Of a stretch of DNA of 32,570 bases, positions 8,242 through 17,237 are shown piece after piece. A program made the translations under genes and the position numbers. The notes below the pieces were generated by a model. That model was not told the origin of the DNA and made no database searches. It worked only from the letters and a program-made list of their open reading frames with translations. Within the stretch, counting starts at the first letter, position 1, and each line of letters begins with the position of its first letter. Source of the DNA: JAKLHL01 sp964411885 (lineage in GTDB: Bacteria; Bdellovibrionota; JAFGOL01); assembly GCA_964411885.1 (NCBI GenBank), contig CAYPMK010000016.1, forward strand, positions 1-32,570, given 5' to 3'.

Positions 8242-9084
8242 TTATTCCCCCTCCTGCTGTTCTGGTTTTCTGTCTATTTTACGTATCTTTTCTACTACAA
8301 CGCCATCAGCTTGTTCTTGCTCTTTATCGTCTGTCTTAAAAGAACTTTCTTCTTCTGAATCAGAACCTAGTTCTATTTCTCCTGCACGAACTTTTTCTTC
8401 GAACATAGCTTTTCCTTCTGCAACAGCTTCTGAAGCGTAGGTAGCAAAAAGTTTTATTGATTTTATTGCATCGTCGTTACCTGGTATTATGTAATTAATA
8501 GGGTCTGGATCACAATTAGTATCAACAAGTGCCACGATAGGAATACCTAGTTTTCTTGCTTCGCTAACAGCAATTGCTTCACTATTTGGATCTACCACGA
8601 ACATTAGTTCTGGAAGTTTTTTCATGCTCCTTATACCAGAGAATGATTCTTCTAATTTTGTTTTTTCCTTTTCAAGTTTAGAAACTTCTTTCTTGCTCAA
8701 AAGATCAAAAACACCGTCTGTTTTCATTTTTTCTATTTCTTCAAGCCTTTCTATTCCACGTCTTATGGTCTTAAAGTTAGTTAGTAATCCGCCCAACCAT
8801 CTGTTAGTGATGTAGTATGCACCACAACGTTGAGCTTCTTCTTTAATAACGTCTTTAGCCTGAGTTTTTGTTCCAACAAAGATCACTTGTTTTCCGCTGG
8901 AAACTTCGTCCCTAATGTACTCAAAGGCCTTTTGAGCCATCTTTACTGTTTTCTGAAGATCGACGATGTAAATACCGTTCCTTGCTCCAAAAATGTAGGG
9001 TTTCATTTTAGGGTTCCACTTGCTTGTTTGGTGACCAAAGTGCACACCTGCACTTAAAAGGTCTTTCATAGTAACTTGGTTCAT
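8242..9084 (-). CDS. rpsB: 30S ribosomal protein S2
   Basis: Small-subunit protein S2, first gene of the operon. Family motifs: AGVHFGHQTSKWNPKM, FGARNGIYIVDLQKT, TNRWLGGLLTNFKTI, and PDPINYIIPGNDDA. At 280 aa it is about 40 aa longer than E. coli S2. The extra part is a charged, low-complexity acidic tail (about residue 230 on: EIELGSDSEEESSF and onward). Two copies of a GGAGG/TTAAACCT unit lie directly before the ATG. Confidence 0.97.
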   Translation of the reverse strand: MNQVTMKDLLSAGVHFGHQTSKWNPKMKPYIFGARNGIYIVDLQKTVKMAQKAFEYIRDEVSSGKQVIFVGTKTQAKDVIKEEAQRCGAYYITNRWLGGLLTNFKTIRRGIERLEEIEKMKTDGVFDLLSKKEVSKLEKEKTKLEESFSGIRSMKKLPELMFVVDPNSEAIAVSEARKLGIPIVALVDTNCDPDPINYIIPGNDDAIKSIKLFATYASEAVAEGKAMFEEKVRAGEIELGSDSEEESSFKTDDKEQEQADGVVVEKIRKIDRKPEQQEGE

Positions 9085-9116
9085 AGGTTTAATATCCTCC
9101 TTTAGGTTTAACCTCC
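9085..9116 (-). promoter_or_regulatory. Duplicated Shine-Dalgarno unit in the rpsB leader
   Basis: Read toward rpsB, GGAGG-TTAAACCT (9116-9104) is followed by AAA and then GGAGG-ATA-TTAAACCT (9100-9085), which runs straight into the ATG. The second GGAGG has normal spacing (11 nt) for the start; the first is 27 nt from it. The 8-nt TTAAACCT copies are identical. AGGTTTAACCT at the distal copy is itself nearly palindromic and could form a small hairpin over the first GGAGG. Confidence 0.6.
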
Positions 9117-9394
9117 GACCCTACTTTTTTTAGCCGCCCGAACTATCTTTTTTGAACCTAAAAGACAGACACCATGGACGAAAGTAAAAGTCGTGTGTTT
9201 TAGTTGGCACTACTACTAACATATAGGGTATGCAGTGTCCACATTATTTACAGCCAACAAGATGTTCACACACTAATTTTAACAAATAAAAACACCAATA
9301 CACTAAATAAATCTAATAATATCAAACACAAAGACTCTGGGCATTAAACTTGCATTAAAAGACCTTGTGCCACTATGCATGGAGGGCCATTTTT
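9117..9394. other. Intergenic region between divergent genes
   Basis: About 280 nt separate rpsB (minus) from the 1322-aa protein (plus). The stretch should hold promoters for both. I find no promoter close to consensus in either direction, no tRNA and no convincing small ORF. The plus-side ribosome site GGAGGG (9381-9386) stands 8 nt before the ATG at 9395. The last 190 nt before the rpsB ribosome site could form an S2-responsive leader, but I see no recognisable fold. Confidence 0.4.
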
Positions 9395-12300
9395 ATGTTC
9401 AAAAAACTGGTAGTATTTTTTCTTATCGCTTTAATAAGCACACCTTTTGCTATAGCAGACAAAGATCCAAAACCTGCATCTTCTAGTAGCAACAAAGACG
9501 GCAAACTTCAAACAATAACGATAAAGTATAAAGGATTTGACCACGCTATAATAATAGATGGCTTTGAGTGGAATAACAAAACCACCAAAGAACAGGAATT
9601 GCTAAGAAAAAGATACCAGCTAGAAGTTGATATCTGTGAAAAGATGGACATAAGATTTAACGGTAAGGGTATATATGATTTTAGAATGCTAAATATAACT
9701 CCAGAGCAATTATCGGTAAGATATATTCTATTAGGAAAAGAGTATGGATTAGCCACTATAAGAGCTATCTTTAACGGATCACATGACTCAAACATACGTT
9801 TTGTAAAATTTTGTGAGAAGCTAAATAAAAAACAAGACAAGGTCATGGACCTTATAAACAAGTGTTACAGCAACTGTCCAGAAATGGCAGATAATTTACC
9901 TATTATAGAGGAAAAAATAAATAACATACTACAAAATTATAAACCTTTAGGAAAAAGACCAATTCAAATTTCTTTAGAGGATGAAACTCCTGTTCAAGGT
10001 GCAAAAACAGACAATAACATAGACATAAGAAAAGAGACCAATTTAATAATACCAACACACCTACCTAAAGATGAGCTAGATATACACAATCTATTACTTA
10101 AATATAACAAGACATACAAAGATATAATAAAGATGCTAGAGGACGGAGTGGATAATCTCACAATACAAAAAAATACTGGCATAAACTTTTCATATTTTTC
10201 AAACAATGCGGCCCCAGACCTACACAATATCTATAAGTTTAGAAGCAGAGCTCCGCTGCCTAAAGAAGCAGGGAAAAAATCATCAACAAACCCAAGGGTA
10301 TACTTTTTATATGATGCGAAGAATAACAAATGGATACTATTACATTCTGATTATAAAAAATTTGTTGGTCCTGAAAAACCAAAAGAAGTACAATCACTGC
10401 TCAACATATTAAAAGACAGAGAAAAAGATTATTTAAGAAACAACAATATAGAAAACGTGGAACCTCAACCAACTCCACATATGGATGATAAGTTCAATGA
10501 TGGTCAAGTCCCTGCAGAGCATAATGAATACGATGTCCAATGGGAAAAAAACTATGAACTTTTGGCTAAATATATAAAGGATAATAAAAAACTACCTACC
10601 GCACTTACTATCACAACAGATAGTGATGGTAACATTGTACACATAGGTAGTTGGGTAAGAACTCAAAAAAGTTCCTACAACGGAATAGGAAGGGGTAAAA
10701 TTGATGATTATAGAATAAAAAAACTAGAAGCATTAGAAGGCTGGTCCTGGGACATAAGAGATAAAACATGGAATGACAATTTTGAGCTAACAAAGAATTA
10801 TATGGCTGAAAAAAAAGAAGAACCTCTTTTAGAAACAAAAGTCACAAATAAAAATGGTCACATTATTAGTTTGGGGTTATGGTTATCTACTCAGAAAAAC
10901 AAATACAGGAAAAACACCCTATCTAAAGACAAAATAGAAAAACTTGAAAGCATCCCTGGGTTCACTTGGCAAGACAAGAACAACGCTTCTTGGAATAAAC
11001 AATACGACCTTGTTCTAAAGTATATATCAGAAAACGGGACTCTACCTCTTGTTGATCATCCGGTAACTGATGAGACAGGCAAAAGTTATAATCTTGGAAC
11101 ATGGTTGATAGTTCAAAGATCAACATACAAAAACGGGAAATTATCTGAGGAACGAATCAAAAAATTAGAATCAATACCCGGCTGGAAATGGCATCAGAAT
11201 ATAACTGAAAACGAGCCTGAAACTAGTGGAGCAAGTGAAGTAGATGAAGTAAGTCCGGTCGATGAGGCAAAAACCTTAAGCATAGAAGAATTAATAAATG
11301 AAGCTAACATAATATTTGAAAGGATAATAAACACTGATGTTAGATTCGACCAAATGGAACCAAAAGAACTAGATATATTATATAGATACTTCTTTGAAAA
11401 CCACAGAGGTGTTCCTGATAACGAATTAATAGATCAACTTTCACTTTTGGAGGAGTCTGAGCTATTTTACCATCTATATAACAGAGCCTTTACTGACGCA
11501 GAAACTAATTCAAAATTCGATATTAATCCAACAACACTAAGTTATTTTAGTGATACTGATATTATAATGTCTCCAGAAGATGTTAATACTAAAGATATGT
11601 TTGATGTAACAAGTGGCGAAGAAAATGTAGGTCCTAGAATTTCTATGGATTTTAACAAATCAAATAATACTCCTAAACAGCCCGGAACAACTGACGGGGA
11701 AGCCGCTGTTCTTGAACCAGTAAATACACCACCAAAAAAGCCAACTCCTTTAGCAGGGGCAAATCAAATACCTGTAGAAGGAAAAAAAGATGATAAAGAA
11801 ATAAAAGGAAATCAAACCGAGCTTGTGGAAATAGAGGTAGCAAAAGAGCAATATAAAGATATCGTTGTACCTATATTAGGTGACAATAATAAAGATCCTC
11901 TATTTGATTTTTTAAATTTAGCAAAACAACTTAATATAAATGTAAGCGATAGAGTAACAAACAAACTGAGCACCTTTAGCAATATTACTCCAGAATCATG
12001 GTCTCAACTTTATACACTTATGCTGGCTGAATATGAGAATAATAACTTTTGTGCGTTGTGCAGCACCGTGACTTCTTTAATATATTCAGATGCAGAAATA
12101 CCTAGGGAAATATGGAATATGACCATAAATCTTTTGAACAATAACGAAATAGATAACGATGTAAGACAAACACTGGGTAAAGCAATACTTTCTCCTAATA
12201 ATACAACTATACCATCCGAGTTAATGCTTAATATAGGTGCTATATTGAGTGATAAAGACTTAATAACTAGCTGGGAAGGACAAATACGAAAATTAAACAA

Positions 12301-13363
12301 AATACCAACAATAGAAGAATTATTTGGAACTACATTAAACACCATAAACAATGTACAAGAAGAAGCTCCTCTTACAAAAACAGAAGTAGAAATTAACGAT
12401 AACCCTCTTAGACCAGAAATAGACAGGATAATGATAGAGTGGAACGACATACTCAAAGAATACAAAAGAGTTTCTTTGAACACAGTAGCCGATCTTTTTG
12501 ACAAAGGTAAAATATCCAAAGAACTATTACAATATTTAATCTCTACCAAGAATTCCAACGGGAAAGAGAACTTTCCATTGGTAACAACACTAGCAATAGC
12601 AATTTCGAAACTTTCTTCTGATGAAGTAAATCAAACAAAATTCATACAGATATTAGAAGATACCTATAAAAAAGATCCAAATAAAGTTGAAGATCTCCTA
12701 TTAGAAACATCAACAACAAATCATACTCCAAGCACTCCAAAAGAAAAGATGCAAGGATCCTGTATTTTTGATCCGTTAAATGAAAAAGAAATAAACATGT
12801 TGTTTAATTTAGTATCTATAAAAAAGAACAGCATCTTCACCAAAGATAAAAAAGTAAGTATCTCCGGCTTAAACCAAAAGATCGAAGCAAGCAAAGTTAT
12901 ACCTACAGAACAGCATCTTATTACTGAATTACAAAGATCGCTTGGGTCACAAACCAACGATCTAAAAAACCTTCTAGATGAGTACATATTATCTTTAGCA
13001 GTAAAAGTAGGTGAAAGTGAACCAATGGATAACAAAGACATTAGATTGGTCTTTGGATATGATAATTGCAATTATTTACCGATCTATGATTATTTATTAG
13101 AGAATCCAAACAACGAGAATAAAGACCTATTAATCTTTTTAGGAGTTTCAGCACCAAAAATAGTGGATCCTAATATTAGTGCTAAAATAGGACTAGGGTT
13201 TAGTCTAACTGGATTATTCTATAGTTTACATAATCACACAATGAAAATAGTGATACAAAACGACCCTGCACAAAACAAGATAATTACTGATATGTCTAAC
13301 AGGTTGTATGAAAGATTCTTGATACCTAAGAATTTCATTGAAACAAGAATGACAAAGAAATAA
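9395..13363 (+). CDS. Large secreted protein with three helicase-associated-type repeats
   Basis: The predicted protein has 1322 aa. The chosen ATG follows GGAGGG by 8 nt and gives a clean signal peptide (MFKKLVVFFLIALI, cleavage after AIA at about 21); an upstream in-frame start at 9365 would bury it. Residues about 383-603 hold three tandem units of about 70 aa that match the helicase-associated (HA) domain pattern: W..NYELL.KYI, LP, LGTWL..QR..Y, KI.KLE.IPGW.W. HA domains are normally cytoplasmic. The units are flanked by acidic and proline-rich linkers (about 603-625 and 780-800) and long helical regions of no known family. The C-terminus (about 1130-1320) resembles that of the protein at 26181-27503. 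No catalytic motif is visible. Function unknown; export to periplasm or surface is inferred. Confidence 0.85.
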   Translation: MFKKLVVFFLIALISTPFAIADKDPKPASSSSNKDGKLQTITIKYKGFDHAIIIDGFEWNNKTTKEQELLRKRYQLEVDICEKMDIRFNGKGIYDFRMLNITPEQLSVRYILLGKEYGLATIRAIFNGSHDSNIRFVKFCEKLNKKQDKVMDLINKCYSNCPEMADNLPIIEEKINNILQNYKPLGKRPIQISLEDETPVQGAKTDNNIDIRKETNLIIPTHLPKDELDIHNLLLKYNKTYKDIIKMLEDGVDNLTIQKNTGINFSYFSNNAAPDLHNIYKFRSRAPLPKEAGKKSSTNPRVYFLYDAKNNKWILLHSDYKKFVGPEKPKEVQSLLNILKDREKDYLRNNNIENVEPQPTPHMDDKFNDGQVPAEHNEYDVQWEKNYELLAKYIKDNKKLPTALTITTDSDGNIVHIGSWVRTQKSSYNGIGRGKIDDYRIKKLEALEGWSWDIRDKTWNDNFELTKNYMAEKKEEPLLETKVTNKNGHIISLGLWLSTQKNKYRKNTLSKDKIEKLESIPGFTWQDKNNASWNKQYDLVLKYISENGTLPLVDHPVTDETGKSYNLGTWLIVQRSTYKNGKLSEERIKKLESIPGWKWHQNITENEPETSGASEVDEVSPVDEAKTLSIEELINEANIIFERIINTDVRFDQMEPKELDILYRYFFENHRGVPDNELIDQLSLLEESELFYHLYNRAFTDAETNSKFDINPTTLSYFSDTDIIMSPEDVNTKDMFDVTSGEENVGPRISMDFNKSNNTPKQPGTTDGEAAVLEPVNTPPKKPTPLAGANQIPVEGKKDDKEIKGNQTELVEIEVAKEQYKDIVVPILGDNNKDPLFDFLNLAKQLNINVSDRVTNKLSTFSNITPESWSQLYTLMLAEYENNNFCALCSTVTSLIYSDAEIPREIWNMTINLLNNNEIDNDVRQTLGKAILSPNNTTIPSELMLNIGAILSDKDLITSWEGQIRKLNKIPTIEELFGTTLNTINNVQEEAPLTKTEVEINDNPLRPEIDRIMIEWNDILKEYKRVSLNTVADLFDKGKISKELLQYLISTKNSNGKENFPLVTTLAIAISKLSSDEVNQTKFIQILEDTYKKDPNKVEDLLLETSTTNHTPSTPKEKMQGSCIFDPLNEKEINMLFNLVSIKKNSIFTKDKKVSISGLNQKIEASKVIPTEQHLITELQRSLGSQTNDLKNLLDEYILSLAVKVGESEPMDNKDIRLVFGYDNCNYLPIYDYLLENPNNENKDLLIFLGVSAPKIVDPNISAKIGLGFSLTGLFYSLHNHTMKIVIQNDPAQNKIITDMSNRLYERFLIPKNFIETRMTKK
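10541..11203 (+). repeat. Three tandem HA-type domain repeats (protein-level)
   Basis: Units begin at about 10541 (residue 383), 10770 (residue 459) and 10989 (residue 532). Each ends in a G-[WF]-x-W motif (GWSW, GFTW, GWKW) after LE-[AS]-[LI]. Shared positions include an initial Trp, a Tyr- or Phe-rich helix, Leu-Pro or Pro-Leu at the first helix end, LG.W or IGSW, and Q[KR]. The DNA is diverged between units, so the duplication is old. Confidence 0.75.
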
Positions 13364-13373
13364 TAATACAGAT

Positions 13374-13961
13374 ATGTATTACGATAACGAAATATTAAGA
13401 GGTATGGAAGAGCAAAGCTCAACACGTGCAGATACAAGGTCTTTTATAGAACCAGAAGTAGCAAGGTTAATAAATACCTTTATAATAACTCTGAACGCAA
13501 AGAACGTCTTAGAGCTTGGTACCTGTGTTGGCTATTCTGGGATATGGATGTCTGAAGCATTAAAAAACACCAATGGGTTCTTAACTACAATAGATTACGA
13601 CATTGCGCTTTTAGACGAAGCACGAATGAATTTTAAAAAAGCTGGTGTAAGTGAAAGAATAAAGATCCTTGAGGGCGACATAACAGAAGTAACAAAAAAA
13701 CTCCCAACGGGATATTTTGACATTGTGTTCCAAGACGCAAGAAAATCTCTATACCCAGTGATGTTAGAAGAATGTATAAGACTGGTCCGTACTGGTGGAG
13801 TCATAATAGCAGACGACACCCTTTACTCAAGAAAGGGTACTGCAGAAAAAATATCACAACATCTTAGGGAATATAACAAAATGGTACTGAGTGACAAAAG
13901 GCTTTACAGTTCAATAGTGTCTATAGGACAGGGGCTTACGATAAGTACAAGACTAAAATAA
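13374..13961 (+). CDS. O-methyltransferase, SAM-dependent (family 3 type)
   Basis: A 195-aa class I methyltransferase. SAM-binding motif I is VLELGTCVGYSGIWM (about residues 44-58), the acidic residue of motif II is in LTTIDYD, and the post-motif FDIVFQDARKSLYPVML plus GGVIIADDTLY match the catechol/caffeoyl-CoA O-methyltransferase-like family. These use SAM and a divalent metal (Asp residues in FQDA and ADDT) to methylate small hydroxylated substrates; the substrate is not predictable here. It starts 10 nt after the large secreted protein and lacks a clear ribosome site, suggesting co-transcription. A two-way terminator overlaps its stop codon. Confidence 0.88.
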   Translation: MYYDNEILRGMEEQSSTRADTRSFIEPEVARLINTFIITLNAKNVLELGTCVGYSGIWMSEALKNTNGFLTTIDYDIALLDEARMNFKKAGVSERIKILEGDITEVTKKLPTGYFDIVFQDARKSLYPVMLEECIRLVRTGGVIIADDTLYSRKGTAEKISQHLREYNKMVLSDKRLYSSIVSIGQGLTISTRLK

Positions 13962-13997
13962 AAGAGAAAGGGTTTAAACCCTTTCTCTTTTATTTTA
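13954..13997. terminator. Two-way intrinsic terminator, 44-bp perfect palindrome
   Basis: Twenty-two base pairs without a mismatch, centred between 13975 and 13976 (core GAAAGGGTTT/AAACCCTTTC). The arms run A-rich to T-rich, so either strand gives a GC-containing stem followed by T-rich sequence. It lies between the converging O-methyltransferase and lipoprotein genes, and includes the TAA of the former. In RNA a few central bases must form the loop. Confidence 0.92.
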
Positions 13998-14026
13998 TAA
14001 CTTTATTAATACTCTTACTAATTATA

Positions 14027-14491
14027 CTATCTCACCTCGTTAGTATTATCAAAATCGTCAAGATCATCATAACTAGTAGATACACATTGGCTATTATTTG
14101 TTGTATAGAACGTAAGTATTTCTTCAAATCTCTTTTCTACACTATCATTTAAGGCCGCTGATATTCTACTCTTTATAGCAACACTCGTCTCACAATATTT
14201 AATAGTAGCTGCGTTCTGGACAAAAAGACTTACTATAGGAGCAATATAATCTATGTTTAGACCATCACATGCTTCTACTGCCTCAGCAAAAAAACTCTTT
14301 ACCACTTTTCCCTTTATTGTTGTTGCAACAAAGGAATCTTCCATATCAGCTATAGCGTCTTGGCATATAGCGTCTTGATTTACTTTAGGAGCTCCATCTC
14401 CATCTCCTGCTCCTGTTAAAGACCTCCCACCGCCACCCATACAACCAAAAAACATTATACTTACTGTTAAGGCCACCAATAGTTTTTTCAT
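14027..14491 (-). CDS. Small lipoprotein, function unknown
   Basis: 154 aa from the ATG at 14491, which has a G-rich ribosome site (AGGGGG) 8 nt upstream; a GTG three codons earlier is too close to that site. The N-terminus MKKLLVALTVSIMFFGC is a lipoprotein signal with Cys17 as lipidation site, although the lipobox (FFGC) is loose. A flexible Gly-rich stretch follows, then a mostly helical domain with four Cys (in ICQDA, EACDG, KYCET, SQCVS) that could form two disulfides. I recognise no family. It has its own strong promoter (14522-14550) and converges on the O-methyltransferase. Confidence 0.8.
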   Translation of the reverse strand: MKKLLVALTVSIMFFGCMGGGGRSLTGAGDGDGAPKVNQDAICQDAIADMEDSFVATTIKGKVVKSFFAEAVEACDGLNIDYIAPIVSLFVQNAATIKYCETSVAIKSRISAALNDSVEKRFEEILTFYTTNNSQCVSTSYDDLDDFDNTNEVR

Positions 14492-14521
14492 TTCACGCAC
14501 CCCCTGATTTAAATTAGTTTC

Positions 14522-14550
14522 ATTATAACAGAAGATACTATACTTGTCAA
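14522..14550 (-). promoter_or_regulatory. Full-consensus sigma-70 promoter
   Basis: On the minus strand TTGACA (14550-14545) and TATAAT (14527-14522) are exactly 17 nt apart, and TGT before the -10 adds the extended element. The predicted transcription start is near 14515, giving a leader of about 24 nt to the lipoprotein ATG at 14491. Every base of both hexamers matches consensus. Confidence 0.88.
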
Positions 14551-14594
14551 GTCAAAAATAAAATAAATCATAACATATTAAAATAACAAGGTTT

Positions 14595-15890
14595 TTAGTC
14601 TTTAAAGCAGACTATAGGGGTTTTTGCAGCCCCAACCTCATCACAGCGTCTTACTGGAGTACTCAAAGGAGCATCGTGTAGAACCTTTGGATCTTGTTTT
14701 GCTTCTTTAGCTATTTCTATCATTACGTCGCAGAAACGATCCAATTCTTCTTTTGGTTCTGTTTCTGTTGGTTCTATCATTATGGCACCATGAACTACCA
14801 ACGGAAAATACACCGTTGGTGGATGCATTCCATGATCAAGAAGTCTTTTTGCTATATCCATGGTCTTTACGCCAAATTCGTTCTGTATCTTGTCAGAAAA
14901 AACAACTTCATGCATGTTGTTCCCTTCAAAAGGAAGATCATAATGGCCTTTTAGTCTGGCTTTTATGTAGTTAGCATTAAGGACAGCCATATCTGAAACT
15001 TTTTTAACACCCTCTTTTCCGAGCATCAAAATATAGGTATATGCTTTTACATATACAAGAAAGTTACCATAAAAACCTTTTATCCTACCAATACTGTCTT
15101 TAAGATCATATTTAAGTTCATATTTATCTGCATTCTTAACCACTACAGGCACGGGGAGATATGACAAGAGTTTATCTGAAACCACAACCGGACCAGAACC
15201 CGGCCCACCACCACCATGAGGAGTAGAAAAGGTTTTATGAAGGTTATATTGAATAACATCTACGCCCATATCACCTAACTTTGCTTGTCCCATCCAAGCG
15301 TTAGTATTAGCTCCATCACAATATAATAAAGCACCTTTTGAATGAAGAAGCTGGGCAATTTCTGCAAGATCGCTCTCGAAAAAACCAAGCGTATTTGGGT
15401 TGGTTACCATTAACGCCGCTGTATCTTCATCTATCAAAGAGGCTATGTCTTCTTTTTTAAGCACTCCACCTTTACTTTCTACTGCAATAACTTCGTGCCC
15501 TGCAATTGCTGAACTAGCAGGATTAGTACCATGTGCAGTGTCTGGTATTATTATTTTTTTTCTAAACCCACCATGAGCCTTGTGATACGCATCTATGAGT
15601 TTTATACCAGTACTTTCTCCGTGTGCTCCAGCGGCAGGAATAAGTGTAATACCTTTCATACCACTTATTTCTTTTAAAGCCTCACCAAGCTCGTACATTA
15701 ATCTTAAAGCGCCTTGCACTTCTTGTTCGTTCTGAAAAGGATGTACGTCTGTAAAACCTGCAAGATTTGCCATATCTTCATTTATCTTTGGGTTATATTT
15801 CATTGTACATGAACCCAATGGATAAAATCCACTATCCACACCAAAGTTCATATTAGAAAGATGTGTATAATGACGTACAGCCTGTATCTC
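14595..15890 (-). CDS. gcvPB: Glycine dehydrogenase (decarboxylating) subunit 2, 5' end in gap
   Basis: PLP-dependent half of the P-protein of the glycine cleavage system, which decarboxylates glycine and passes aminomethyl to lipoyl-GcvH. The visible 432 codons start in the typical early stretch EIQAVRHYTHLS and include GVDSGFYPLGSCTMKYNP, PAAGAHGE, TAHGTNPAS and the cofactor lysine region NLHKTFSTPHGGGGPGSG. By comparison with the family roughly 50-60 N-terminal residues are missing in the N run. The reading frame happens to stay open through the N run to gcvPA, but that is an artefact of a 100-N filler; the two domains match separate subunits. No clear terminator follows. Confidence 0.93.
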   Translation of the reverse strand, partial: EIQAVRHYTHLSNMNFGVDSGFYPLGSCTMKYNPKINEDMANLAGFTDVHPFQNEQEVQGALRLMYELGEALKEISGMKGITLIPAAGAHGESTGIKLIDAYHKAHGGFRKKIIIPDTAHGTNPASSAIAGHEVIAVESKGGVLKKEDIASLIDEDTAALMVTNPNTLGFFESDLAEIAQLLHSKGALLYCDGANTNAWMGQAKLGDMGVDVIQYNLHKTFSTPHGGGGPGSGPVVVSDKLLSYLPVPVVVKNADKYELKYDLKDSIGRIKGFYGNFLVYVKAYTYILMLGKEGVKKVSDMAVLNANYIKARLKGHYDLPFEGNNMHEVVFSDKIQNEFGVKTMDIAKRLLDHGMHPPTVYFPLVVHGAIMIEPTETEPKEELDRFCDVMIEIAKEAKQDPKVLHDAPLSTPVRRCDEVGAAKTPIVCFKD

Positions 15891-15990
15891 NNNNNNNNNN
15901 NNNNNNNNNNNNNNNNNNNNNNNNNNNNNNNNNNNNNNNNNNNNNNNNNNNNNNNNNNNNNNNNNNNNNNNNNNNNNNNNNNNNNNNNNN
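15891..15990. other. Assembly gap of 100 N
   Basis: Exactly 100 N, the usual filler for a gap of unknown size. It removes the end of gcvPA and the beginning of gcvPB. From the missing protein parts the true gap is probably nearer 250-300 nt (estimate from family lengths). Confidence 0.95.
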
Positions 15991-17237
15991 CCGGGTAAAA
16001 ATCCTTCTGAACTTAGACCATTAAATACTTTATCCCTTATTGTTGATGTATCGAACTTAACTACAAATTCATTATAATGGACAGCGTCAAACATAGCCTT
16101 TATACCAAGTTTTGATAAAGAATCTTTGGTGTATTGTGACAAGGCATAGTTGGTTTTAGAAAGTTCCTTTAAACCATCTTCACCCATAAGTGTTAGATAT
16201 ATTGAAGATCTTAGTGCTACCAAAGCCTGATTACTACAAATGTTAGAGGTAGCTTTTTCTCTTCGTATATGTTGTTCCCTTGTGGCAAGAGTAAGAACAA
16301 AAGCCCTTTTACCATCTATGTCCTTTGTTTCTCCAATTATCCTACCAGGCATATTACGTGTAAAATCTTTTCTTGCAACTATTACACCGGCGTGTGGACC
16401 TCCAAAAGCAACAGGGTTACCAAAAGATTGTATCTCTAATACTGCTATATCAAAACCAAGCTCACCTGCTGGTTTGAACATACCTAAACTGCTAGACTCT
16501 ATTGTTAGCATTATAGGAACAGCGTCATTCTCTTTTGCTGTTATTGCTATTTCTTTAGCGTTCCTTTCTACAACACCAAAAAAGTTTGGGGATTGTACCA
16601 CCACTGCAAAAGTATCTGCTGTTAGATGTTTTTTTACTTCTTCGTTATTAAGACAGCCTGTTATTTTATCTATATCTGCTTCAACTAAGTTCATCCCAAA
16701 AGGAAGAAGATAGTTCTTTAGTACAGATAAATATTCTGGATGAAGGTTTTTTGGTATTACTACAGACTTCTTTTTGTCCCTCTTAAAGTGATAGGCAACA
16801 AGTATTGCTTCTGCAAGCGCAGTAGCTCCGTCGTACATTGATGCGTTAGATACATCAAGGCCACTTAGACGGGTCATCATTGTTTGGAATTCAAAAACCG
16901 CTTGTAAGGTACCTTGGCTTATCTCTGGCTGATATGGTGTATATGCTGTGTAAAATTCTGATCTCATCGTTATGTGGTTTATTGCAGAAGGTATAAAATG
17001 ATAATACGCACCTGCTCCCAAAAAACGTTTATTTGGTTTATACACCTTGTTAGAGCCTGCAAGAGATTCAACTGCGATCCTTGCATCGCTTTCGCTTAGG
17101 CCAGCATTAAGTTTTAACTCATCTTCTTTTAATCTATATTTAGACGGTATAGACGAAAAAAGCTCATCAACGCTTTTCTTGCCAATGGTGTCTAACATGG
17201 ATTTTATATCTTCACTTGTATGAGGGATATAAGGCAT
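15991..17237 (-). CDS. gcvPA: Glycine dehydrogenase (decarboxylating) subunit 1, 3' end in gap
   Basis: N-terminal-type subunit of the two-subunit P-protein. It starts MPYIPHTSEDIKSML, typical of GcvPA, with FLGAGAYYHFIPSAIN, TAYTPYQPEISQGTLQ, ASMYDGATALAEA and GRIIGETKDIDGKRAFVLTL following. About 415 codons are present; the family is about 440-450 aa, so some 25-35 residues lie in the N run. The ATG overlaps the gcvH stop by one base (TAATG). In the E. coli type both halves are fused as GcvP, while many anaerobes and thermophiles have split subunits as here. Confidence 0.93.

Noticed and set aside
12010..12558. 182-codon open frame on the minus strand inside the 1322-aa gene
   Set aside because: It lies wholly antisense to a long gene with signal peptide and domain repeats, and shows no ribosome site or family motif.
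15891..15990. Mobile element or recombination point at the N runs
   Set aside because: Both N runs are exactly 100 long, the usual scaffold filler. Nothing about the missing sequence can be claimed beyond the expected protein parts.
16240..16713. 157-codon plus-strand frame inside gcvPA
   Set aside because: It is antisense to a highly conserved gene and has no features of its own.
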